The notes beneath the pieces are model-generated. The model was not told the DNA's origin, made no database searches, and saw nothing but the letters and a program-made list of their open reading frames with translations. A DNA stretch of 64,000 nucleotides, taken from the NCBI RefSeq assembly GCF_020510705.1, contig NZ_CP075184.1, forward strand, positions 620,001-684,000, given 5' to 3'. The DNA is from Acidovorax radicis (GTDB taxonomy: Bacteria; Pseudomonadota; Gammaproteobacteria; Burkholderiales; Burkholderiaceae_C). Made by a program: the position numbers and the translations under genes. Shown piece by piece: positions 57,660 through 64,000 of this stretch (its first letter is position 1; each line of letters begins with the position of its first letter).

Positions 57660-59474
57660 TCAGATCACGCTGTCCCAGGGTGCGGACAGGCGAACGGCGG
57701 CGTTGATCACCCCCACCATCGAGTAGGTTTGCGGGAAGTTGCCCCACATTTCGCGCGTTTCGGGGTGTGTGTCCTCCGACAGAAGCCCCAGCGGATTGCG
57801 GGCTGCGAGCATGGTCTCGAAGATAGCGCGGGCCTCAGCCTTGCGGCCGATGCGGGCCAGCGCGTCAATGCGCCAGAAGGTGCAAATGTTGAACGCTGTT
57901 TCAGGTTTGCCGAAGTCGTCGGCGGCTTCGTAGCGGCGCATGTAGGGGCCGTCGCACAGGCTCTTTTCCATGGCTTCGACGGTGCTTACGAAACGAGGGT
58001 CCTTGGGGTTGATGAGGCCGACCTCGGCCATCAGCAGCACGCTGGCGTCCAATTCATGGCCGCCAAAACTCTCGGCAAAAGCCTGGCGCGATTCGTTCCA
58101 CGACTTGTCGATGATCTCGGCGCGCATGCGGTCGGCATGCTGTTGCCAATAGGCAGCCCGGTCCTGCAGCTGCAGGGTGACCGCAATTTTGGCCAGCCGG
58201 TCGCACGCGGCCCAGCTCATCAGCGCGGACGAGGTGTGCACCCGGGCGCGCGTGCGCAGCTCCCACATGCCCGCGTCGGGCTGGCCATACACGCGCACGG
58301 CGTTGTCACCCACCTGTTCCAGCCGCTTGAATTCGGCCAGGCCCGCGCGGTGCAGCAGGCGGTGGTCGTGAAAGGCCTGCGCTGCACCCAGCACGATGTT
58401 GCCGTACACGTCGTGCTGAAAATGCTCTGCCGCCTGGTTGCCCACGCGCACCGGTCCCATGCCCCGGTACCCCGCCAGTTGCGGCACCAGGCTTTCGGGC
58501 AGGTCCTGCTCCAGCCCGATGCCATACAGCGGCTGGATATGCCCTTGCGCGTTGTCGCCGCCTTGCACCACCACGTTGCTCAGCCAGCGCAAATAGTCTT
58601 CCATGGTGCCGACTTCGGAGAGGCTGTTGAGCGCCCGCACCACAAAAAACGCATCCCGCAGCCAGCAATAGCGATAGTCCCAGTTGCGCCCGCTGTGGGC
58701 CGACTCGGGGATGCTGGTGGTCATGGCGGCCACAATGGCGCCGGTTTCTTCATACAGCGACAGCTTGAGCGTGATGGCCGCGCGGATGACGGCCTCCTGC
58801 CACTCCAGGGGCACGGCCAGGGAGCGACTCCAGCCGCGCCAGTAGCTGGTGGTCTCTTGCTCGAACAGCCGCGCGGTGTCGGCGATGCCATCCGTGAGCG
58901 TTTCGTCTGCGCCGAGCAAGAAATTGTGTTCGCGCGTCAGCACGAACGGCTGCCCCGACAACACATGCGACACCGGCGCATCGGTGGACAGGCGCAGCGT
59001 CATGCTGTCACCCACATAGCGGATGTGGTTGCTGCCGCGTGTGATGCGCGGCTCCGTCTGCCCCCAGTCGTAGCGCAGCTTCAGCGCCACGCGGATGCGC
59101 GGTGCGCCGTTGATGGGCCGCACCCGGCGCACGAGTGTGGTGGGGCGAAAGTAGCGCGAGCGGCTGTAGAAGCGGGGCGCAAAGTCGGTGATCTCGACGC
59201 CGTGCCCGGCGGTATCGAACAGCTGGGTGCGCAAGATGGCGGTGTTGGGCTCGTACCACTGGTGGGTCGACGCCAGGTTTTCCATCTCGATCGCAAAGTG
59301 GCTGCCCTCGTCGCCAGGCTGCAGCAGTGCGTTGAACACCGGGTCGCCATCAAAGCGGGGCAGGCAACACCACACCATGCGAGCGTGGTCGTCGATCAAG
59401 GCGCTGATGGCGCAATTGCCGATCATGCCCAGGTTCAAGGAGCCGGGCTGTGGGGCGGTGGCGGCCGTGCTCAT
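57660..59474 (-). CDS. Glycoside hydrolase family 15 protein (glucoamylase/trehalase-like)
   Basis: A 604-residue cytosolic enzyme: N-terminal beta-sandwich (about 1-220) and an alpha/alpha barrel. RNWDYRYCWLRDA carries the catalytic-pocket residues and NQAAEHFQHDVYGN is the second conserved stretch. Some bacterial GH15 proteins are trehalases. Its place between otsB and otsA, overlapping otsB by four bases, suggests it acts on trehalose or on a related glucan, giving both synthesis and breakdown in one unit (inference). Confidence 0.92.
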   Translation of the reverse strand: MSTAATAPQPGSLNLGMIGNCAISALIDDHARMVWCCLPRFDGDPVFNALLQPGDEGSHFAIEMENLASTHQWYEPNTAILRTQLFDTAGHGVEITDFAPRFYSRSRYFRPTTLVRRVRPINGAPRIRVALKLRYDWGQTEPRITRGSNHIRYVGDSMTLRLSTDAPVSHVLSGQPFVLTREHNFLLGADETLTDGIADTARLFEQETTSYWRGWSRSLAVPLEWQEAVIRAAITLKLSLYEETGAIVAAMTTSIPESAHSGRNWDYRYCWLRDAFFVVRALNSLSEVGTMEDYLRWLSNVVVQGGDNAQGHIQPLYGIGLEQDLPESLVPQLAGYRGMGPVRVGNQAAEHFQHDVYGNIVLGAAQAFHDHRLLHRAGLAEFKRLEQVGDNAVRVYGQPDAGMWELRTRARVHTSSALMSWAACDRLAKIAVTLQLQDRAAYWQQHADRMRAEIIDKSWNESRQAFAESFGGHELDASVLLMAEVGLINPKDPRFVSTVEAMEKSLCDGPYMRRYEAADDFGKPETAFNICTFWRIDALARIGRKAEARAIFETMLAARNPLGLLSEDTHPETREMWGNFPQTYSMVGVINAAVRLSAPWDSVI

Positions 59475-60298
59475 CGTTCTTGCTCTCCTGGCGGGTTCAT
59501 AGCGGGTACACCGGCATGCGCACCCTCTGGTACGCCGGGTCGCACGCTGGATGGTGCGCGGGCATGTGAGGTGGTGGCCGGTGTGCGTGCGGCCGAAAGC
59601 CACCCGCGCAGGGCGGCGGGTGTCATGCAGCGGTGTTGCGCCATGGTGGGGCCTTCGCCGACTTTGATGCTCCAGCCGCCCAGTGCCTGGACTGCGGCAA
59701 ACCCGGCTTCATCCGTCACGTCGTCGCCCACGAACACCGGGGTGCGCCCGGCAAAGGGCGACTGGCGCATGAAGTCGCTGATGGCCTGGCCTTTGTGCAC
59801 GCCGCGGGCCTTCACTTCCAAGACGCATTTGCCGCGCAACAGCTCCACCCCTTCCACGCCCTGCATGGCGTGCGAAAGGGTGTCGTGGCACAGGCTTTCG
59901 AGGTGCGGAATGAGCCGGTAATGCAGTGCCACGCTGGCGCTTTTCTGCTCCACCAGCAGGCCGGGGTGCCGCTCTGCCAGCGCCTGGGCGGCGTGCAAGA
60001 CCGGTGCCAGGCCGGGCGGCTCGATGGCTGAAATGGCCGTATCGCTCAGTCGGTATCTGGCGCCGTGTTCGCTGGCCAACGGCAGGCGCAACGGGGCCAG
60101 AAAGCGGTCGATGTCGACCTCTGGCCGGCCGGTCACGATGGCCAGTGCGCCGCCCAGCTGGGCGTGCAGGGCACGAAGGGTCGGGATGAGCCCGGAGGCA
60201 ACACGCACCGCCTCTGGACGCGGCGCCAGCTCGGTGAGCGTGCCGTCGAAATCCAGAAAAAGCGCGTGGGCAGTTGTCAATTGGGGGAGCAGCTGCAT
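59471..60298 (-). CDS. otsB: Trehalose-6-phosphate phosphatase (OtsB)
   Basis: A 275-residue HAD-family phosphatase. The nucleophile motif is LFLDFDGTLTEL, followed by IVTGRPEVDIDRFL, VEQKSASVALHYR and FVGDDVTDEAGFAAV. The C-terminal 40 residues are rich in Ala, Pro and Thr and are not part of the fold. It is the first gene of the trehalose set. Confidence 0.95.
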   Translation of the reverse strand: MQLLPQLTTAHALFLDFDGTLTELAPRPEAVRVASGLIPTLRALHAQLGGALAIVTGRPEVDIDRFLAPLRLPLASEHGARYRLSDTAISAIEPPGLAPVLHAAQALAERHPGLLVEQKSASVALHYRLIPHLESLCHDTLSHAMQGVEGVELLRGKCVLEVKARGVHKGQAISDFMRQSPFAGRTPVFVGDDVTDEAGFAAVQALGGWSIKVGEGPTMAQHRCMTPAALRGWLSAARTPATTSHARAPSSVRPGVPEGAHAGVPAMNPPGEQER

Positions 60299-60562
60299 GG
60301 GGTGAAACCTTAGCAGACACTTTAAAGCTGACCGCGCGCAAAGGGTGATTCGACGCCGCGCGCGGTGGGTAGACCGGCGTTTTCCGCGCAGGGGGGATCT
60401 TGAAACGGGCCGCCCCTGCCGCCATCTGCTCTTCTGAAAATAAACACAATGTCCGCAATGTCGCTGTGTGCCATGCCTTTGTGTGATTTGAACCCTCATT
60501 GCACCTATCGCATCTATCGCACCCAATGACGCCCCACGTTCAACCCGCATGCCACCGCTGCC

Positions 60563-61000
60563 ATGACTGACGCCCTGCACATCGTTTGCCCCCACTGCCA
60601 CACCACCAACCGCGTGAAAGACGCTGATCTGGCCCATGCCCCCGACTGCGGCAAGTGCCACCAGCCCTTGTTTGCCGGGGTGCCGCTGGAGCTCGATGGC
60701 GACTCGTTTGATCGCCACGTGGCGCGCAGCCACATCCCGGTGCTGGTGGATTTTTGGGCGCCCTGGTGCGGGCCCTGCCGCCAGATGGCCCCCGCCTTTG
60801 CGCAAGCTGCCCGCGAGCTGGAACCCCGCGTGCGGCTGGCCAAGCTCAACACCGAAGACCAGCAGGCCATCGCAGCGCGGTTTGCGATCCGCAGCATTCC
60901 GACCATGGTGCTGTTTCAGCACGGGCGTGAAGTGGCCCGTGTGTCTGGCGCGCTCGGGGCGCAAGACATCGTGCGCTGGGTTCGCACAGCAGCGGCCTGA
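60563..61000 (+). CDS. trxC: Thioredoxin 2 (TrxC)
   Basis: A 145-residue thioredoxin with the extra N-terminal zinc domain of TrxC (CPHC at 9-12 and CGKC at 29-32) and the active site WAPWCGPC. It is a cytosolic disulfide reductase, in Enterobacteria under OxyR control. Upstream, two tandem copies of CTATCGCA (60505-60512 and 60514-60521) could be a regulator site; they are direct rather than inverted, so not a classical OxyR box. It converges on the bufferin operon. Confidence 0.95.
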   Translation: MTDALHIVCPHCHTTNRVKDADLAHAPDCGKCHQPLFAGVPLELDGDSFDRHVARSHIPVLVDFWAPWCGPCRQMAPAFAQAARELEPRVRLAKLNTEDQQAIAARFAIRSIPTMVLFQHGREVARVSGALGAQDIVRWVRTAAA

Positions 61001-61024
61001 TCTCCAGACGACGGCGGTGACCGT

Positions 61025-61498
61025 TTAGCGAATCCCCAGCGCGCGATCCAGCGACACAGGGCCCGCTCCACGCCCGGCCAGATATAGCAGCAGCCCCGCC
61101 CACGACAGGTGGGTGGGCCAGGCATCGGGATAGACAAACACCTGGATGACCAGCGTCATGCCCAGCAGCGCCAGGGCTGACAGGCGCGTGAACAGCCCCA
61201 GCACCAGAAGGGCCGGGAACAGGTGCTCCGCCACGGTGGCCATCTGCGCCGCCAGCTCGGGTGGCAGCAAGGGCAGCTTGTATTCATCGCGGAACAGCGT
61301 GTAGGCACTGTCGGACACGGTGAACCAGCCCTCGACCTTGGTGCGTGCCGACAGCCAGAAGATACCCGCCACGGCCACGCGGTTGACCACGGCCAGCAGG
61401 CTGTGCGGGGTGAGCCATGTGGCGGCATCGGCCAGGCGCGCCCACAGCACGCGTGGGCCTTTGGCAGGTGCAGTGGGGAAGTGTGTGCTGGTGGTCAT
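61025..61498 (-). CDS. DoxX family membrane protein (last gene of bufferin operon)
   Basis: A 157-residue protein with four membrane helices; RVAVAGIFWLSARTKVEGW and HLFPALLVLGLFTRLSALALLGM are the DoxX features. DoxX-type proteins are frequent partners of DUF692/DUF2063 gene pairs. It may serve redox chemistry at the membrane, for instance during export or maturation of bufferin. Starts ten bases after bufC. Confidence 0.9.
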   Translation of the reverse strand: MTTSTHFPTAPAKGPRVLWARLADAATWLTPHSLLAVVNRVAVAGIFWLSARTKVEGWFTVSDSAYTLFRDEYKLPLLPPELAAQMATVAEHLFPALLVLGLFTRLSALALLGMTLVIQVFVYPDAWPTHLSWAGLLLYLAGRGAGPVSLDRALGIR

Positions 61499-61508
61499 GA
61501 AGGGCTCC

Positions 61509-62270
61509 TCAGCCTGGGCGTGAATCGGTGGGTATCAAAGCGCCTGCGTCCAGCAAGGTGCTGATCAGGGCGGCAAAGTCTGCGGTGGGTTCGACATCCA
61601 GGGCCGAAGTGGCGGCCGCCTCCAGCGGTAGGCCTTGGGCGCAGGCGTCCAGAAAGGCCACTCCTGCGCGCGACAGTGGATGCCACACCACCTCCGCATG
61701 GGGCCGGGTGAGCAGGGCGCCATCGCCACACCAGTTCAACGAGTCGGGCAGTGCCAGGCCTTCGCGGTGACGCTGCCACAGGGCATAGGCGGGATGCGCA
61801 TCGCACCAGGCCCAGCGTGCGGAGGGGTGGGGGCGCAGTTGCGCCAAGGGCAATGTGCCGGGCGCCTGCTGCGCCAGCCAGTCGCGGCCGACAGCGGTGG
61901 CGTCTGCCGCCAGATGGCATTCGGTCCAGCAGCGGTCCAAGCGCGCCACGGCGCTCAGGTAGGGCAGCTCGGCCGCCGGTGCAAACCCGGCCAGAAAGTC
62001 GGTAAACCCCGCGCCGTAGTCCGCCAGCAGGCCGTCACGCGGTGGTTGCGAGCGGACAAACACCGCAGCAGCGGCGCGGAACCAGTCTTCGCCCACCAGC
62101 TGGCACACCGTGGGGTAGTTGGCTTGCAGTGCATCGATGCAAGCCTTGAGCACGGTGTTGTGGTACACGGCAAAGCCGGGCTGGGATTCCAGCGCAGACA
62201 GCCACGGTGCGTGCTCGGCATGGCCGAGCAGCGCGGCGCAGAAGCCGTCCTGGAATGCGCTCAGCTGCAT
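61509..62270 (-). CDS. bufC: BufC/HvfC-type partner of the DUF692 oxidase (DUF2063)
   Basis: A 253-residue protein with an N-terminal DUF2063 domain (QDGFCAALLG, FAVYHNTVLKACIDALQANYP-type sequence, then VARLDRCWTECHLA) and a variable C-terminal part. In MNIO systems this partner binds the precursor peptide and delivers it to the oxidase. Overlaps bufB by ten bases. Confidence 0.9.
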   Translation of the reverse strand: MQLSAFQDGFCAALLGHAEHAPWLSALESQPGFAVYHNTVLKACIDALQANYPTVCQLVGEDWFRAAAAVFVRSQPPRDGLLADYGAGFTDFLAGFAPAAELPYLSAVARLDRCWTECHLAADATAVGRDWLAQQAPGTLPLAQLRPHPSARWAWCDAHPAYALWQRHREGLALPDSLNWCGDGALLTRPHAEVVWHPLSRAGVAFLDACAQGLPLEAAATSALDVEPTADFAALISTLLDAGALIPTDSRPG

Positions 62271-63109
62271 GCTGCCTCCTCGGACTGCGCCGCTGTGAGC
62301 GCGTTGTGGGCCCGGTCACGTTCGGCCAACAGCTCACTGAAGGCGGGCAACTGGTCGTCGCGCTCGATGAGGGTGGGCACGGGGCCCGTGCGCGCGATCA
62401 CCTGCTCGTACAGCGCCCACACCGCAGGGGCGATGGGCGCATCGTGGCTGTCGATCAGCAGGGCGTTGCCATGTACCGGGTCGGCATGGTGGCCTGCCAG
62501 GTGGATTTCGGCCACGGCGTGCAGAGGGAAGGCGTCGAGGTAGGTTTGCGCGCTATAGCCCAGGTTGTTGGCGCTGACGTACACGTTGTTCACGTCCAGC
62601 AGCAGGGCGCAGCCGGTGCGCTGCACCAGTTCGGCCAAAAAATCGGTCTCAAGCCAGTCGTGGCCGTCGATGTGCAGGTAGTGCGCGGGGTTCTCGATGG
62701 CGATGGGGCGCTGCAGCACATCTTGCGTGCGGGCGATGTTGCTTGCGATGCGGTGCAGTGCCGCATGCGTGCGCGGAAACGGCAGCAGGTCGGGCAGGTA
62801 CTGCCCGCGCCAGGTGGACCAGGCTAGGTGTTCCGAGATGATAGCGGGCTCTATGCGCCGAGCCAATGCCGCAAGACGGGCCAGGTGGGTCGCGTCGGGT
62901 GGTGCATCGGCCGCGAGCGACAGTGACACGCCGTGCAGCGCGACAGGGTGGCGCGCGCGAATGGCCTCCAGCCAGGCCAGGCGCGGGCCGCCATCGGCCA
63001 GGTAGTTCTCGGGGTGCACCTCCCACCACAGGCCGGGGGCGGTGCACCGCAGCGCCTCGTCGTAGTGCTGGGGCTTGAGGCCCAGGCCAGCGGTGAGGGG
63101 GGATGCCAT
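62261..63109 (-). CDS. bufB: BufB, multinuclear non-heme iron oxidase (DUF692)
   Basis: A 282-residue TIM-barrel enzyme of the MNIO family. The iron-binding signatures are complete: LHGVSLSL, ISEHLAWS, IENPAHYL, LLLDVNNVYVSANN, EIHLAGHH, IDSHD and IERDD. In characterised bufferin systems the enzyme converts cysteines of the precursor into thiooxazoles. It follows bufA1 by two bases. Confidence 0.95.
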   Translation of the reverse strand: MASPLTAGLGLKPQHYDEALRCTAPGLWWEVHPENYLADGGPRLAWLEAIRARHPVALHGVSLSLAADAPPDATHLARLAALARRIEPAIISEHLAWSTWRGQYLPDLLPFPRTHAALHRIASNIARTQDVLQRPIAIENPAHYLHIDGHDWLETDFLAELVQRTGCALLLDVNNVYVSANNLGYSAQTYLDAFPLHAVAEIHLAGHHADPVHGNALLIDSHDAPIAPAVWALYEQVIARTGPVPTLIERDDQLPAFSELLAERDRAHNALTAAQSEEAACS

Positions 63110-63111
63110 GG

Positions 63112-63405
63112 TCAGCTCTTCATGGGCGTCAGCATGCCCATGCCCTTGGGCGTCTTGATGGTGGTGCAGGTGCCTGCGGGCACAAACTTCCAGGCGTTGC
63201 CCTGGTAGTCCATCTTGGACGTGCCCGCGCAGGTGGTGCCGGGGCCGGCGGCGCAGTCGTTCTTGCCGGCCATCGAGACGCCGTAGCACTTCTCCATGGC
63301 GGGCTTGGCGCCGTCCATGGGGGCGGCGCTGGTTTGGGCCATGGCGGCGCCAGAGGTCAGGGCAACGAGGGCGAGGGCGCCGAGGCTGAGGGTGCGGGTG
63401 GTCAT
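63112..63405 (-). CDS. bufA1: BufA1-family bufferin precursor (DUF2282)
   Basis: A 97-residue secreted precursor: signal peptide with cleavage probably after AAMAQ, then a core of four cysteines, Cys40 (EKCYGVS), Cys51 (KNDCAAG), Cys59 (TTCAGTS) and Cys80 (AGTCTTI), the DUF2282 pattern. Bufferins are ribosomal peptides modified by an MNIO enzyme and bind copper in the periplasm. CGGAGAA lies before the ATG. It is the first gene of bufA1-bufB-bufC-doxX. Confidence 0.93.
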   Translation of the reverse strand: MTTRTLSLGALALVALTSGAAMAQTSAAPMDGAKPAMEKCYGVSMAGKNDCAAGPGTTCAGTSKMDYQGNAWKFVPAGTCTTIKTPKGMGMLTPMKS

Positions 63406-63492
63406 GGTGCGGTTCTCCGAGGGTTGATAAAGGTTGAATCCGACCGGGTGGCTGCGCAGAGGCTGCGTTGCGTGGCCCGATCTGCGTTGTAA

Positions 63493-63518
63493 TTCGCGCG
63501 ATGCAGCAGGCGGGTTAC
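63493..63518 (-). promoter_or_regulatory. ECF-type promoter of the bufferin operon
   Basis: On the minus strand GTAACC (63518-63513) is followed after exactly 16 bases by CGAA (63496-63493). The extended form CTGTAACCC and CGAATT is shared with the promoter of the sigma gene. It gives a leader of about 80 bases. Confidence 0.8.
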
Positions 63519-63572
63519 AGCACTGCGCAAAAAAATCGTGACGGCGTTGCGCAAATATTTTTTGTGCTGCCT

Positions 63573-63598
63573 GTAACCCATTGACTCCGACATACGAA
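63573..63598 (+). promoter_or_regulatory. ECF-type promoter of the sigma factor gene
   Basis: GTAACC (63573-63578), 16 bases, CGAA (63595-63598), ending 19 bases before the sigma gene ATG. It is identical in both boxes and spacing to the divergent bufferin promoter, so autoregulation is likely. Confidence 0.8.
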
Positions 63599-63617
63599 TT
63601 GCCTGCAGGGAGACACC

Positions 63618-64000
63618 ATGGAGATAGTGGAAGAGCGCCTGCGCGGCTTGTTGTTGCAGGGGCTGGATGCCGACGCAGCCGCGTACCAGCGCTTTTTGAA
63701 GGAGCTGAGTGCGCACCTGCGCGCCTTTTTGCGTCGCCGCCTCGCGCAGCGGCCCGATGAGGTGGAAGACCTGGTGCAGGAGACGCTGCTGGCCGTGCAC
63801 AACCAGCGCCACACCTACCGGCCCGAGATGCCGGTGACGGCCTGGGCGCACGCGATTGCGCGCTACAAGCTCATCGACTGGCTGCGCTCGCACGCGGTGA
63901 AGGAAGGCCGCAACGACCCGTTGGACGATGCCGACGAGTTGTTTGCCAGCAGCGACAGCGAGGCTGCCGAAGCCCGGCGCGACCTGGGGCAACTGCTGCG
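63618..64000 (+). CDS. ECF RNA polymerase sigma factor, 3' end beyond window
   Basis: About 127 residues are visible. ATG 63618 follows GGGAGA. Region 2 is clear ([15 protein letters not shown], then [12 protein letters not shown]). Region 4 should follow outside, probably with an anti-sigma gene. The resemblance in gene setting to the Caulobacter SigF system, where an ECF factor answers heavy-metal stress and drives a DUF2282-DUF692-DUF2063-DoxX operon, is strong. Confidence 0.93.
   Translation, partial: MEIVEERLRGLLLQGLDADAAAYQRFLKELSAHLRAFLRRRLAQRPDEVEDLVQETLLAVHNQRHTYRPEMPVTAWAHAIARYKLIDWLRSHAVKEGRNDPLDDADELFASSDSEAAEARRDLGQLL

Noticed and set aside
57591..59921. A 776-codon plus-strand open frame
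   Set aside because: It is antisense to GH15 and otsB, with shadow composition and no domain.
60505..60521. OxyR box upstream of trxC
   Set aside because: The two CTATCGCA copies are direct, not arranged as ATAG-N7-CTAT half-sites; kept only as a remark under trxC.

Overview
The window looks like chromosomal DNA of a beta-proteobacterium of the Comamonadaceae, most like Acidovorax. This rests on the high GC content, the gene set (cyo-surf1-regBA, ybeZ-ybeY, IPTL-CTERM/XrtH, otsB-GH15-otsA, a bufferin operon) and on many copies of a short palindromic repeat built on an AGCGCTT/AAGCGCT core. The taxonomic call is an inference; no rRNA or tRNA gene is visible. No prophage, large insertion sequence or CRISPR array was seen.

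Layout. 1-9.2 kb: the 5' part of a sensor histidine kinase translationally coupled to a periplasmic solute-binding protein, then a divergent module for IPTL-CTERM surface sorting (large DUF11-repeat substrate, exosortase H, XrtH-associated membrane protein), then an orphan OmpR-type regulator. 9.3-21.3 kb: srkA, a DUF2855 gene, a metallophosphoesterase plus a Ser/Thr kinase-UspA fusion, ohrR-ohr, an enoyl-CoA hydratase/3-hydroxyacyl-CoA dehydrogenase pair divergent from a GMC oxidoreductase, a DUF3455 lipoprotein and purT. 21.7-29.2 kb: amn, a PAS-GGDEF-EAL protein, dbpA, a CDF transporter overlapping dtd, and a TSUP permease. 29.4-36.4 kb: one minus-strand unit cyoABCD-surf1-regB-regA, joining a bo3-type quinol oxidase to the redox-sensing two-component system. 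36.5-46.4 kb: a MITE-like element, an MFS transporter, ybeZ-ybeY, ruvA and ruvB with a secreted protease gene between them, and a MacAB-like efflux system. 46.4-54.8 kb: a perfect 45-copy heptanucleotide array, a sterol desaturase/lysoplasmalogenase fusion, a D-threonine aldolase-like gene, ttcA, folB and a pteridine-reductase-like SDR. 54.8-61 kb: a MidA-type methyltransferase, the trehalose cluster otsB-GH15-otsA, and trxC. 61-64 kb: a bufferin operon (bufA1-bufB-bufC-doxX) divergent from an ECF sigma factor gene cut by the window edge.

Main points of interest. (1) The bufferin operon and the divergent ECF sigma gene carry identical promoter signatures, GTAACC-N16-CGAA, which suggests one autoregulated metal-stress regulon. 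(2) A palindromic element occurs in ten full copies and one half copy; three full copies lie inside genes, all in sense orientation and all in the same reading frame, so they add a similar peptide to three unrelated proteins. (3) The heptanucleotide array ends exactly at the outer TTTGCTAT box of one copy of that element, so the array probably grew out of the element. (4) A single polypeptide joins an alkylglycerol-monooxygenase-like di-iron domain to a lysoplasmalogenase domain, pointing to ether-lipid breakdown.
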